In this document: piece after piece, positions 38,544-46,562 of the stretch
Position numbering within the stretch: position 1 is the stretch's first letter
Layout of the letters: every line of letters begins with the position of its first letter
Assembly (NCBI RefSeq): GCF_016907435.1
Contig: NZ_JAFBBZ010000001.1
Coordinates: 434,001 to 498,000 of the forward strand
Direction: 5' to 3'
Length of the DNA stretch: 64,000 bases
From: Nocardioides salarius
GTDB taxonomy: Bacteria > Actinomycetota > Actinomycetes > Propionibacteriales > Nocardioidaceae
The notes under the pieces: model-generated
What the model was told of the DNA's origin: nothing
Database searches by the model: none
What the model saw: only the letters and a program-made list of their open reading frames with translations
Program-made: the position numbers and the translations under genes

Positions 38544-39168
38544 CCTCCAGGTCGGCGTCGGTGCGCTCGCGCACCTCGTCCTCGGTGACGCCGGGGGCGA
38601 GCTCGACGAGCCGGAACCCGCTGCCGGTGACGTCGAGGACGCCGAGGTCGGTGATCACCCGGTGCACCACGCCCTTGCCGGTCAGCGGCAGCGTGCAGTC
38701 GCGCACCAGCTTGGCCGAGCCGTCGCGGGCGGTGTGCTCCATCAGCACGATGACGCGCCGGGCGCCGTGCACCAGGTCCATCGCGCCGCCCATGCCCTTG
38801 ACCATGGCGCCGGGCACCATCCAGTTGGCCAGGTCGCCGTTGCCGGCCACCTGCATGCCGCCCAGGATCGCGGCGTCGACCTTGCCGCCGCGGATCATCG
38901 CGAACGAGGTCGCGGAGTCGAAGTACGACGCCCCGCGGCGCAGCGTCACGGTCTCCTTGCCGGCGTTGATCAGGTCGGGGTCCTCGGTGCCGGCGACCGG
39001 GTAGGGCCCCACGCCGAGGATCCCGTTCTCCGACTGCAGCACCAGCTCGACGCCGTCGGGCACGTGGTCGGGCACCTTGGTCGGCAGCCCGATCCCGAGG
39101 TTGACGTAGGACCCGTCCTCGAGCTCGGCGGCCGCGCGTGCGGCCATGTCGTCCCTGCTCCACCCCAT
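38521..39168 (-). CDS. scoB: 3-oxoacid CoA-transferase subunit B
   Basis: 215 residues. Beta subunit of the succinyl-CoA:3-ketoacid CoA-transferase type: [15 protein letters not shown], catalytic Glu in [20 protein letters not shown], and LMEHTARDG. With ScoA it moves CoA between succinyl-CoA and acetoacetate, in ketone-body or polyhydroxybutyrate breakdown. The start overlaps the scoA stop (TGATG at 39166-39170), so the two are coupled. Confidence 0.95.
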   Translation of the reverse strand: MGWSRDDMAARAAAELEDGSYVNLGIGLPTKVPDHVPDGVELVLQSENGILGVGPYPVAGTEDPDLINAGKETVTLRRGASYFDSATSFAMIRGGKVDAAILGGMQVAGNGDLANWMVPGAMVKGMGGAMDLVHGARRVIVLMEHTARDGSAKLVRDCTLPLTGKGVVHRVITDLGVLDVTGSGFRLVELAPGVTEDEVRERTDADLEVSADVRR

Positions 39169-39992
39169 CAGCGGGCCTCCCTCACGGAATCTGTTGACCT
39201 CGGGGGGTCCACGGGGGGCGCAGCCCCCCGTGTGGTGCGCTTCTCTATCCGCTTGTCAGCGGCCTGGTCGGGGGTCAGCTCGACCACCCGCTGCACGAAG
39301 ACCCCGGGGGTGTGCACCTCGGCGGGGTCGATCTCGCCCGGCTCGACGAGGTGCTCGACCTCAGCGATGGTGACCCGACCGCACATCGCGGCGGGCGGGT
39401 TGAAGTTGCGGGCGGCGTCCTTGTAGACGAGGTTGCCGTGCCGGTCGCCCTTCCAGGCCCGCACCAGGCCGACGTCGGCGTGGATGGCGTGCTCGAGCAC
39501 GTGCTCCTGCGGCCCGTCGGGGGTGGGCAGCACCTGCGTCTGCTTGACCGGCGAGGCGATCGCGATGCTGCCGTCGGCGGCGTAGCGCCACGGCAGGCCG
39601 CCCTCGGCGACCTGGGTGCCCACGCCGGTGCGGGTGAAGAAGGCACCGATGCCCGCGCCCCCGGCCCGCATCCGCTCGGCGAGCGTGCCCTGCGGGGTCA
39701 GCTCGACCTCGAGCTCGCCGGAGAGGTACTGCCGGGCGAACTCCTTGTTCTCGCCGACGTACGACGCGACCATGCGGCGCACGCGCCCGGCGCCGAGCAG
39801 GAGCCCCAGGCCCCAGTCGTCGACGCCCGCGTTGTTGGAGACCAGCTCGAGGTCGTCGGCGCCCGAGTCGAGCACGGCCTGGATGAGCACGGAGGGGATG
39901 CCGCAGAGGCCGAAGCCGCCCACGACGAGGGTGGAGCCCGAGGCGATGTCGGCGACGGCCTCGGCGGCCGACCCGATCGTCTTGTCGATCAT
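39168..39992 (-). CDS. scoA: 3-oxoacid CoA-transferase subunit A, with palindrome-derived tail
   Basis: 274 residues. Alpha subunit with [36 protein letters not shown] and [20 protein letters not shown]. The usual C-terminus is about KRIEKRT; here the frame runs on for about 24 more residues ([20 protein letters not shown]) through a 10-base GC palindrome (39210-39232). The extension is probably an insertion read into the reading frame, and coupling to scoB is kept. Confidence 0.93.
   Translation of the reverse strand: MIDKTIGSAAEAVADIASGSTLVVGGFGLCGIPSVLIQAVLDSGADDLELVSNNAGVDDWGLGLLLGAGRVRRMVASYVGENKEFARQYLSGELEVELTPQGTLAERMRAGGAGIGAFFTRTGVGTQVAEGGLPWRYAADGSIAIASPVKQTQVLPTPDGPQEHVLEHAIHADVGLVRAWKGDRHGNLVYKDAARNFNPPAAMCGRVTIAEVEHLVEPGEIDPAEVHTPGVFVQRVVELTPDQAADKRIEKRTTRGAAPPVDPPRSTDSVREAR
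39210..39232. repeat. GC palindrome inside the 3' end of scoA
   Basis: CACGGGGGGC pairs with GCCCCCCGTG across a 3-base GCA loop. It lies in the coding frame of the scoA C-terminal extension. It has the shape of an intergenic repeat or terminator that has moved into the gene end. Confidence 0.7.
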
Positions 39993-40052
39993 CAGCTGTT
40001 CACCGACCTGTCTGGTTGGAGGGGCGGGGCCAGGGTACGGGCGCGGGGCGGC

Positions 40053-40823
40053 TCACGTGGCGGTCCACCCGCCGTCCATGACGTGCGAGGTGCCGGTGAT
40101 CGAGGCCGAGTGCGGACCACACAGCCAGGCGACCAGGCCGGCGACCTCCTCGGGCTCGACCAGCCGCTTGACGGGGGTGCGGGCGAGCAGCACCTCGTCG
40201 ACGACGCGGTCCTCGGGCAGGCCGTGGACCCGCGCCTGGTCGGCGATCTGGCCCTCGACGAGCGGGGTGCGCACGTAGCCGGGGCACACGGTGTTGGAGG
40301 TGACCCCCTTGCCGGCGCCCTCGACCGCGAGGACCTTCGAGAGGCCCTCGAGACCGTGCTTGGCCGAGACGTAGGCCGACTTGTAGGCCGAGGCGCGCAG
40401 GCCGTGCACGCTGGAGACGTGCACGAGCCGGCCCCAGCCACGCTCGTACATGCCGGGCAGGGCGCGGCGGGCGAGCAGGAACGGCGCGCGCAGCATCAGG
40501 TCGTGGACCTGCTGGAACTTGGCGGGGTCGAGCTCGTGCACCGGCGCGACGTGCTGCACCCCGGCGTTGTTGACCAGCACGTCGACGTCGAGGTCGAGGG
40601 CCTCGATGGCCTCGGGGTCGGTCAGGTCGACCCCGACGGCGCTGCCGCCCGCCCGGGCGGCGACCTTCGCGGCGGCGTCCTCGTCGCGGTCGACGACGAC
40701 GACGTGGGCGCCCTGGGCGGCCAGGGCCTCGACGACGGCGGCGCCGATGCCCCCGGCTCCGCCGGTGACGAGGGCACGACGGCCCTCCAGGGAGGCGGAC
40801 GTGGCGGCGGTCACAGAGCTCAT
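40053..40823 (-). CDS. bdhA: 3-hydroxybutyrate dehydrogenase
   Basis: 256 residues from ATG 40823. Classical short-chain dehydrogenase: TGGAGGIG, DVLVNNAGVQH, catalytic Ser in SSVHGL, Tyr/Lys in SAYKSAYVSAKHGL, and C-terminal TSHVMDGGWTAT. The family motifs (PGYVRTPLVEGQI) fit 3-hydroxybutyrate dehydrogenase. It lies 60 bases upstream of scoA-scoB on the same strand, forming a ketone-body or polyhydroxybutyrate breakdown operon. Confidence 0.92.
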   Translation of the reverse strand: MSSVTAATSASLEGRRALVTGGAGGIGAAVVEALAAQGAHVVVVDRDEDAAAKVAARAGGSAVGVDLTDPEAIEALDLDVDVLVNNAGVQHVAPVHELDPAKFQQVHDLMLRAPFLLARRALPGMYERGWGRLVHVSSVHGLRASAYKSAYVSAKHGLEGLSKVLAVEGAGKGVTSNTVCPGYVRTPLVEGQIADQARVHGLPEDRVVDEVLLARTPVKRLVEPEEVAGLVAWLCGPHSASITGTSHVMDGGWTAT

Positions 40824-40882
40824 GGCGCTCACGGTAGGAGGCCGACCGCACACCGGTCCATGTGTCCGGCCACCATCGTCGC

Positions 40883-40916
40883 GACCGGGAGGTGTGCCGT
40901 CGGCACACCCCCGGTC
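40883..40916 (-). terminator. Hairpin between PucR-type regulator and bdhA
   Basis: GACCGGG-GGTGTGCC pairs with GGCACACC-CCCGGTC with one bulged base and a 3-base loop (15 pairs). It lies after the regulator stop and before the bdhA start, so it likely ends the regulator transcript. Confidence 0.7.
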
Positions 40917-40923
40917 GGCTGGG

Positions 40924-42771
40924 TCAGTCCGCGGGCTGCTGCGAGCGCAGCCGGGCCACCCGCAGCGCCAGCTGCAGGTCGAGCGCCGCGTCGGGCTCGC
41001 GCCACCGGGCCCCCAGCAGCTCGGTGACCCGGTCGAGCCGCTGCGCCACCGTGTTGGGGTGCACGTGCAGGCGCTCGGCCGCGGCCCGCGACCGGCCGCC
41101 CTCCGCGAACCACGCCTCCAGCGTGGTCACCAGGTCGGTGCCGCGCCGCCGGTCGTGGTCGAGGACCGGCCCGAGCGCCCGCGCCACGAAGTCGTCGAGC
41201 TCACCGGGCCCGCTCGTGCCGAGCAGCAGCCGGGTCACCCCCAGGGCCGCCGGGTCGGCGCACTCGCCCACGCGGCCCAGCGCCAGCAGCGCCTCGAGGC
41301 AGCGGCGCGCCTCGTCGTACGCCGCCGGCAGCGCACCGTCGACGGGGTGCCGGGGCCCCGGGGCGACCCCGAGCGTCACCGGCTCGCCGCAGGCCTCGGC
41401 CAGCGCGGCGCGCAGCCGCTGCCCCACCGCCTGCGCGTCGTCGTGGGCCGGCACCAGCAGCACCGGCCGGCCCCGGTGCTCGACGGCGAGGCCCTCGGCG
41501 GCACGGGCCAGGCGGGCCGCGGCCCGCGCCGCGCGGTGCCGCTCCCCCGTGGGCACCTCCGCGACCGCGACCACGCAACCCGCGTCGAGGCGCAGCCGCT
41601 GGCTCCGCGCGCGCTGGCGCAGCCGGGCCGGGTCGGCCTCGCTGCCCTCGATCAGGTCGGTGAGCAGCGCACCCCCCAGCCGCTCCTCCGCCTCGTCGAC
41701 CGAGCGGGCGAAGAGCAGCACCAGGCCGGCGACGATGGCGCCGCGCTCCAGCGTGCGCCGCCCCGCGCGGTCCAGGCGCGGTCCACCGTGCACCAGCACC
41801 GTCGCGAGGTGCTCCTGGCCAGCCAGGGCGGGGGCGAGGTAGCCGTCGTCGAGCTCCACCGAGTGCCCCGAGGCGACCGCCTGGTCGAGCGCGGCGCGCC
41901 CGGGACCGGGGCCGGGCGCGGCGTCGCCGGCCAGCACGTGGCCGTCGGCGTCGAGGACCGCGACCCGGCTGCCGCCCAGCACCTCGCCCAACACCGCGAC
42001 CACCTCGGCGAGGGTGCTGCGGTGCAGCAGCAGACCGGTCAGCTGGTCGTGGGCGCGGGCCGCCTCCTCGACGGCCTCGGCCTGGGCGCGCAGCTGGGCG
42101 TTGGCCTCGTCGAGGTCGGCGAAGAGGCGGGCGTTCTCGAGCGCCACGCTCGCGTGCGCGGCGAAGGACGTCAGCAGCGAGACCTCCTCGGGCGGGAAGG
42201 GGCGCACGGTGCGGTGGGTGGCCAGCAGGGCGCCGATCACCCGCCCCTCGACGACCAGCGGCACCCCCAGGATCGCGCGGATCCCCTCGCCGGCCACGGC
42301 GTCGTCGACGAAGCGGCGGTGCACGAAGCGCTCGTCGTGCTGGTAGTCGGAGGTGAAGTAGGGCGCCCCCGTCTGCGCCACCAGACCCAGCAGCCCGGTG
42401 CCCAGCGGCAGGCGCAGCGTGCGGAACTCCGCCGACAGCGCCCCGTCGGTGACCTTCATGTACGACGCCCCCTCGCCCTCGTCGTTGAGGGAGAGGTAGG
42501 TCATGTCGGCCTTGAGCAGCTGGCGGGCGCGGCGCACGATCGCGCTGAGGATCGCGTTGACGTCGCGGATCGCGGTCAGGTCGCTGGCGGTGTCGTAGAG
42601 CGCCGAGAGCTCGGCCTCGCGGGAGCGCTGGCGCGCGATCAGCTCGCGCAGCCGCAAGGCGACGTCGTACGAGCGGCGGGCGTCGGGGTCGTCCCCCGCC
42701 TCCTCGACGAGCCGGTCGAAGTCGGCGCGCGGCGCCTCGTCGTACAGCAGGTCGAGCAGGGTGCGGGCCAC
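40924..42771 (-). CDS. GAF- and PucR-type (CdaR-like) transcription regulator
   Basis: About 615 residues from GTG 42771, chosen because the conserved region starts there (VARTLLDLLYDEAPRADFDR); longer open frames reach 42891. GAF domain at about 95-240 (DVNAILSAIVRRARQLLKAD and LGTGLLGLVAQTGAPYFTSD). The PucR C-terminal helix-turn-helix is AAERLHVHPNTVAQRLDRVT. Positioned just upstream of bdhA-scoA-scoB in the same direction, it is a likely regulator of that operon. The ligand is unknown. Confidence 0.85.
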   Translation of the reverse strand: MARTLLDLLYDEAPRADFDRLVEEAGDDPDARRSYDVALRLRELIARQRSREAELSALYDTASDLTAIRDVNAILSAIVRRARQLLKADMTYLSLNDEGEGASYMKVTDGALSAEFRTLRLPLGTGLLGLVAQTGAPYFTSDYQHDERFVHRRFVDDAVAGEGIRAILGVPLVVEGRVIGALLATHRTVRPFPPEEVSLLTSFAAHASVALENARLFADLDEANAQLRAQAEAVEEAARAHDQLTGLLLHRSTLAEVVAVLGEVLGGSRVAVLDADGHVLAGDAAPGPGPGRAALDQAVASGHSVELDDGYLAPALAGQEHLATVLVHGGPRLDRAGRRTLERGAIVAGLVLLFARSVDEAEERLGGALLTDLIEGSEADPARLRQRARSQRLRLDAGCVVAVAEVPTGERHRAARAAARLARAAEGLAVEHRGRPVLLVPAHDDAQAVGQRLRAALAEACGEPVTLGVAPGPRHPVDGALPAAYDEARRCLEALLALGRVGECADPAALGVTRLLLGTSGPGELDDFVARALGPVLDHDRRRGTDLVTTLEAWFAEGGRSRAAAERLHVHPNTVAQRLDRVTELLGARWREPDAALDLQLALRVARLRSQQPAD

Positions 42772-42846
42772 CGTCGCATCATGCCGGAGGTTTGGGCCTG
42801 CCGCCTCGAGGGGTAGAGGAGTGCTGGACCTCGGGACCGCCTCCAC

Positions 42847-42877
42847 ACGCAGCCCGCCTCTCGGGCGCGGGCTGCGT
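42847..42877. terminator. Hairpin near the regulator start region
   Basis: ACGCAGCCCG pairs with CGGGCTGCGT (10 bases) across an 11-base loop. It lies between the secreted protein gene (ends 42905) and the PucR-type gene (starts 42771), both on the minus strand, so it probably ends the secreted protein transcript. Confidence 0.6.
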
Positions 42878-42904
42878 CGGCGTTCGTACACCTCGCCGGG
42901 CCCG

Positions 42905-43351
42905 CTACCTCAGGCTGCCCGAGGTGCACGACGTGGCGAGCTCGAAGGTCGGCGCGGCCCAGCCGCCCAGCCTCGACTCGATGCTCACCGTGTAGCTGCC
43001 GCCGCGGCCCACCGTGCCGGTCGACAGCGACGTGCTCTTGGCGGTGCCGGTGGCGCGGTCGACCTCGTTGCCGTTGCGGGACAGGACGTAGGTGTAGGTG
43101 TAGGCCCTGCCGGCCGGGCCGGGGTCGGTGAAGGACGAGACCGAGACGTCGAACCGCTCCCAGAACAGGAACGTCGAGCACGACGTCGAGCCCTGCACCG
43201 AGCTCGGCGCCACCAACGAGGCGGCCCCGACCGCGAGGCCCGAGGCCTTCGGCGTCGAGAACCCGGCGTACGCGATCTGGGGCGCGACCAGGAGGAACAC
43301 GGCAACGAGCAGCACCGTCGCGGCGCGTCGGACGCGGTCGATGGCGTGCAT
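42905..43351 (-). CDS. Secreted protein with beta-rich domain
   Basis: 148 residues. Sec signal peptide (RRAATVLLVAVFLLVAPQIA, cleavage near AYA). The mature part has Cys near its N-terminal side (STSCSTFLFWERFDVSVSSF) and a fibronectin/Ig-like run of strands (AYTYTYVLSRNGNEVDRATG, VGRGGSYTVSIESRL) and ends with a second Cys (ATSCTSGSLR). No family recognised. Its upstream region carries CTTGCG direct repeats shared with the SipW/TasA-like genes, so it likely belongs to the same regulon. Confidence 0.75.
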   Translation of the reverse strand: MHAIDRVRRAATVLLVAVFLLVAPQIAYAGFSTPKASGLAVGAASLVAPSSVQGSTSCSTFLFWERFDVSVSSFTDPGPAGRAYTYTYVLSRNGNEVDRATGTAKSTSLSTGTVGRGGSYTVSIESRLGGWAAPTFELATSCTSGSLR

Positions 43352-43414
43352 GGATGGTCTCCTCAGGGATAGTGCTCGGGGTCCTCCCCGCAGGCCCTAG
43401 TCTGTCGTCAGCTT

Positions 43415-43453
43415 TGCAAGGCCCCGTGAGCCTGACCGCAAGGTTTCCGCAAG
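43415..43453. promoter_or_regulatory. CTTGCG direct repeats between secreted protein and response regulator genes
   Basis: On the minus strand CTTGCG-GAAAC-CTTGCG (43453-43437) gives two repeats 11 bases apart, and a third CTTGCA is at 43420-43415, exactly 22 bases from the second. The interval lies between the divergent genes at 43351 (-) and 43499 (+). The distance from the second repeat to a TCTG box at 43401-43404 is 33 bases. The same repeat pair occurs before three TasA-like genes and sipW. Confidence 0.6.
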
Positions 43454-43498
43454 CCCGTCGAGCCGCCCCCACGTCTCGACGTCGAGGAGGATCGACCC

Positions 43499-44290
43499 AT
43501 GACCCAGGACGCCCCCGAGCGCCGCGCGCTGGTCGTCGAGGACGACGAGGACATCCGGTCGCTGATCGAGTTCACGCTCGGCACGCAGGGCTTCGCGGTG
43601 ACCGCCGTCGACACCGGCCCCAAGGCGATCGAGGCGGTGCGGGCCCAGGAGCCCGACCTGATCACCCTCGACCTGGGCCTGCCCGGCATCGACGGCATCG
43701 AGACCTGCCGGCGCCTGCGCGAGCTGACCGACGCCTACGTCGTGATGATCACCGGGCGCGACGACGAGATCGACCGGCTGCTCGGGCTCGAGACCGGTGC
43801 CGACGACTTCCTGACCAAGCCGTTCTCGGTGCGCGAGCTCAAGGCCCGGGTCAACGCGCTGTTCCGGCGTCCCCGGCGCGTGGAGCCCCGGGGGCTGGCC
43901 GCACCGGTCGGGACCCCGGGTGAGCCGGACGCGGCTGCCGCCGAGCCGGCGCCTGCCCCGGTGCAGACGCTGCCCGACCACGAGCTGCTCGAGCACGGCC
44001 CGCTGCGCGTCGACGTCGACGGGCGCCGTGCGTTCCACGGCGACACCGAGCTGACCCTGACGCGCACCGAGTTCGACCTGCTCACCGAGCTGATGCGGAC
44101 GCCCGCGCGGGTCTGGACCCGTGAGGCGCTGCTGCGCTCGGTGTGGGGCACCGACTGGGCCACCGACACCCACCTCGTCGAGGTGCACGTGGGCAACCTG
44201 CGCCGCAAGATCGAGGCCGGCCAGCAGGGCGTGCGCCTGATCCGCACGGTGCGCGGCGTCGGCTACCGCATGGAGACGCTGCCCGCCTGA
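43499..44290 (+). CDS. OmpR-family response regulator (orphan)
   Basis: 263 residues. Receiver domain with phospho-acceptor Asp58 (LITLDLGLPG), Thr85 (MITGRDD) and Lys107 (FLTKPF). A Pro/Ala linker follows (about 125-155), then the OmpR winged helix (LTRTEFDLLTELMRTPARVW, THLVEVHVGNLRRKIE and VRTVRGVGYRME). No histidine kinase is adjacent. GTCGAGGAGG precedes the ATG. OmpR-family proteins bind direct repeats about 11 bases apart, which fits the CTTGnG repeats found upstream of this gene and the neighbouring surface-protein genes; it is their likely regulator. Confidence 0.92.
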   Translation: MTQDAPERRALVVEDDEDIRSLIEFTLGTQGFAVTAVDTGPKAIEAVRAQEPDLITLDLGLPGIDGIETCRRLRELTDAYVVMITGRDDEIDRLLGLETGADDFLTKPFSVRELKARVNALFRRPRRVEPRGLAAPVGTPGEPDAAAAEPAPAPVQTLPDHELLEHGPLRVDVDGRRAFHGDTELTLTRTEFDLLTELMRTPARVWTREALLRSVWGTDWATDTHLVEVHVGNLRRKIEAGQQGVRLIRTVRGVGYRMETLPA

Positions 44291-44314
44291 CCCGGACCGG
44301 TCGCGGGGCCCGGC

Positions 44315-44968
44315 TCAGCGGTTCTCGCCGGTGCGCTGCGTGGCGTCGAAGGTGAAGGTGATCGTGCCGGAGGCGCCCTGCAGGTGGTTGCCCGCCTCCA
44401 GCGGCAGGGCCAGGGTGACCCGGAGGTTGGCGGCGGCGCTCGTGCCGTTCACGGCGTTGAGCGTCGAGGCCGGCAGCACCTGACCGGTCATGGGCACGGC
44501 GCGCTGGGTGAGCACCGTGGTGGTGGTGCCGTTGCAGGCCAGCGTCATCGTGGAGCCGACCTTGGTCCACGGCACCGAGCACTGCTCGACGGTCATCTTC
44601 AGACCGTTCGCGTCGTTGGCGAGCAGCCCACCACCGGCGGTGGTCAGGGTCACCGACCCGAAGGTCTCGCTGCCGGCGACGCGGGTCAGCTGGACGGCGC
44701 GCTGGGCGGAGTCGCCGGGGACCATGCCGGTCGCCGGCACGTTGAAGCCCTGGTTCTGGTTCGCCAGGCCCAGCTCGATGCGACCGGCCGAGACCGACTC
44801 CGCGGCCGAGGTCGACGACGTGAACGAGCCGTAGGTGCCCAGGCCCGCCACGGCCGCCGCGCCGGCGACGAGGGCCAGCGACGCCGCGAGCCGGCTCCCG
44901 GCGCCGCTGCGCGGGCGCGAGGCGCGGCGACGGGGGCTCGGGCGACGGTGCGATCCGGGGCTGGTCAT
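44315..44968 (-). CDS. TasA/CalY-like SipW-dependent exported protein 3
   Basis: 217 residues from ATG 44968. After a basic N-terminus (RRRASRPRSGAGSR) a long hydrophobic stretch leads to GLGTYGSFTSST, the form of a SipW-type signal sequence. The mature part keeps the paralog motifs MVPGDSAQRAVQLTR, FGSVTLTTAGGG, a Cys pair (VEQCSVPW and LACNGTTTT) and a final TFDATQR. It shares layout with the duplicated pair at 45583 and 47589 but is diverged. It converges with the response regulator gene. Confidence 0.8.
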   Translation of the reverse strand: MTSPGSHRRPSPRRRASRPRSGAGSRLAASLALVAGAAAVAGLGTYGSFTSSTSAAESVSAGRIELGLANQNQGFNVPATGMVPGDSAQRAVQLTRVAGSETFGSVTLTTAGGGLLANDANGLKMTVEQCSVPWTKVGSTMTLACNGTTTTVLTQRAVPMTGQVLPASTLNAVNGTSAAANLRVTLALPLEAGNHLQGASGTITFTFDATQRTGENR

Positions 44969-45003
44969 GGGAGCACTCCAAGGTGGAAGGGGGGGGTGAC
45001 AGG

Positions 45004-45084
45004 AAGAACTCTGCCGTCGCGCACGCAAGCCGGGCGCAGGGAAGCCCACGCTCAGGCGGTGGGTTCGCTCAAGGAACGCGCAAG
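45004..45084 (-). promoter_or_regulatory. Promoter region of TasA-like gene 3 with CTTG repeats
   Basis: On the minus strand CTTGCG (45084-45079) and CTTGAG (45073-45068) are 11 bases apart. Another CTTGCG is at 45029-45024. The box CAGAGTTCTT is at 45013-45004. The distance from the CTTGAG repeat to the box end is 55 bases, about one helical turn more than the 45 bases before sipW and the two other TasA-like genes. Confidence 0.6.
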
Positions 45085-45089
45085 GCGCG

Positions 45090-45431
45090 TCAGGAGGCGA
45101 CGCCGGCCAGCGCCTGGCAGGTCTGCTGGGCCGTGCTCGAGAGGCGGCGTACGGCGCGCCGGGCGCCGACGGTGTCACCGGCCCGCACGTGCTGCTCGAC
45201 GTCCCGGGCCAGGCTCGCCAGCGCGACGGCCCCGACGGTGGTCGCGGAGGTGCGCAGGCTCAGCACCGCGTCCATCAGGTCGTCGTGGTCCTCGGCCTCG
45301 AGGGCGGTCAGGACACGCCCCACCCGGCCCGGGAGCATCCGGAGGTAGGTGCCGACGAAGCGGTCGACGAAGGCGCGGTCACCGAGGTCCGTGCCCAGCT
45401 GGGTGATCACAGCGGTGTCGAGGACGCGCAT
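45090..45431 (-). CDS. Hpt-domain protein lacking the phospho-acceptor His
   Basis: 113 residues forming one Hpt-type four-helix domain: VLDTAVITQLGTDLG, FVDRFVGTYLRMLPGRVGRV, then DLMDAVLSLRTSATTVGAVA where canonical Hpt domains have A-H-x-L-K-G-S, then LASLARDVEQHVRAGDTVGA. The expected His is Leu57, so it cannot take phosphate in the usual way. It may bind the receiver domain of the orphan regulator as a regulator. It lies between two TasA-like genes, downstream of a hairpin at 45516. Confidence 0.8.
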   Translation of the reverse strand: MRVLDTAVITQLGTDLGDRAFVDRFVGTYLRMLPGRVGRVLTALEAEDHDDLMDAVLSLRTSATTVGAVALASLARDVEQHVRAGDTVGARRAVRRLSSTAQQTCQALAGVAS

Positions 45432-45515
45432 GGGTGTGGCTCCTTCGACGCCCTGCCGGGCCGGTGGGTGGGTGGGGTGGTGGTGTGGTGCTGTGGTGGA
45501 GGAGTCGGGTCGTGC

Positions 45516-45550
45516 CGTGTGGCCGCCGCTCCCTCCGCGGCGGCCACACG
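45516..45550 (-). ncRNA. Conserved hairpin with GGAGGGA loop, copy 1
   Basis: In RNA from the minus strand a perfect 14-base stem (CGTGTGGCCGCCGC with its complement) displays a 7-base GGAGGGA loop. It lies after the TasA-like gene at 45583 and before the Hpt-like gene. A near-identical hairpin with the same loop is at 47291-47325. It may be a terminator or a leader structure. Confidence 0.6.
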
Positions 45551-45582
45551 TGTCTGCGGCGCGAGGGCCGGAGCGATCAGCC

Positions 45583-46215
45583 TCAGCGGGCCTCGGCGGC
45601 GCGCTGGGTGGCGTCGAAGACGAACTTCACGCTGTCGCTCTTGAGCTGGAAGTCGTTGCCCGCGCTCTGGGGCAGGGCCAGGGTGACCCGCAGGTTCGAG
45701 ACCTTCGACTCGCCGTTGAGGGTCTTGGTCACCGCCGCCAGGTCACGGTTCGCCGCGATCACCGGCACCGAGGACAGGATCGAGGTCACCTCACCGGCAC
45801 ACGTCATCTTCTTCGACTCAGCCGCCTCGACCCACGCCGTGGCGCACTGGTCGATGGACAGCCGCAGCCCGTCCTTGACATCGCTGGTCAGGACCGAGGG
45901 CACCACGGCCGCCGACGTCGTGGACAGCGCCACCGACCCGAACCCCTCGGTAGCACCAGCACGGCTCAGCTGCACCGCACGCTCCACGCTGTCACCGGGC
46001 ACCAGGTTCACCGCAGCCACGTCCAGACCCTGCGCGCCCTGCCCGGCCAGCTCGATCTTCGTCTCCCCCGCCGCCACCGCCTCGGTGGCCTGGGTCGAGG
46101 ACGTGAACGAACCGAACGTGCCCAGACCCGCCACCGCCGTCGCACCAGCAACCAGCGCCACCGACGCAACGACACGAGTGACGGACTTACGAGAAGAAGC
46201 GGTCTTCGAGGCCAT
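45583..46215 (-). CDS. TasA/CalY-like SipW-dependent exported protein 1
   Basis: 210 residues. Basic N-terminus (SSRKSVTR), hydrophobic helix (VVASVALVAGATAVAGLGTF) and SFTSSTQATEAVAAGE, the alternate signal-peptide form cut by SipW-type peptidases. Mature motifs: LVPGDSVERAVQLSRAG, IDQCATAWVEAAESKKMTCA (two Cys) and the ending KFVFDATQRAAEAR. Near-identical copy at 47589-48236. Relatives in other bacteria form surface fibres; the function here is inferred. It is followed by a hairpin at 45516 and then the Hpt gene. Confidence 0.85.
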   Translation of the reverse strand: MASKTASSRKSVTRVVASVALVAGATAVAGLGTFGSFTSSTQATEAVAAGETKIELAGQGAQGLDVAAVNLVPGDSVERAVQLSRAGATEGFGSVALSTTSAAVVPSVLTSDVKDGLRLSIDQCATAWVEAAESKKMTCAGEVTSILSSVPVIAANRDLAAVTKTLNGESKVSNLRVTLALPQSAGNDFQLKSDSVKFVFDATQRAAEAR

Positions 46216-46265
46216 GAGGGGAGTCCTTGTCTAGAGGCCGGCCAGTGCCGGTCCGGGGCGATGAA

Positions 46266-46336
46266 CAGAACTCTGACGCCCCCACCTCAAGCCACCACCC
46301 CGCAAAGACCCCCCGTTCCCACAAGCAACCCGCAAG
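46266..46336 (-). promoter_or_regulatory. Promoter region of TasA-like gene 1 with CTTG repeats
   Basis: Minus-strand sites: CTTGCG (46336-46331), CTTGTG (46325-46320), TTTGCG (46306-46301), CTTGAG (46291-46286), then box CAGAGTTCTG (46275-46266). Site spacings are 11, 19 and 15 bases. These same spacings recur before sipW and TasA-like gene 2. Confidence 0.65.
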
Positions 46337-46340
46337 ACCA

Positions 46341-46470
46341 CCGCGAGCCGGCACCAGTTCCCCGCGAGCCGGCGCCACTTCCCCGCGAGCCGGCGCCAGT
46401 TCCCCGCGTACGCCGCCAGCTCCAGGAACTCGTGCCGGCTCGGCCGGAACTCGCGCCGGCTCGCGGGGCT
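46341..46470. repeat. 21-base tandem repeat array with inversion centre
   Basis: Units of the form GAGCCGGCGCCAGTTCCCC repeat at 46346, 46367 and 46388 (21 bases apart). After a GCGTACGCC centre near 46407-46415, inverse units (GGAACTCGTGCCGGCTCG) start at 46425 and 46446. Related arrays at 48363 and 49111. It lies in a 347-base gap between sipW and TasA-like gene 1, next to the promoter repeats. Confidence 0.75.
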
Positions 46471-46501
46471 GTCCCGTCGAGCCGGGGCCGGAGACGCAGC
46501 A

Positions 46502-46532
46502 ACCGCCCGGGTCCTGGTCGGACCCGGGCGGT
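46502..46532 (-). terminator. Terminator hairpin of sipW
   Basis: Perfect 13-base stem (ACCGCCCGGGTCC with its complement) and a 5-base loop, 31 bases after the sipW stop. It follows the repeat array at 46341. Confidence 0.75.
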
Positions 46533-46562
46533 GCGTTGGAGCTGGGAGCGGGAAGCGGCGGC

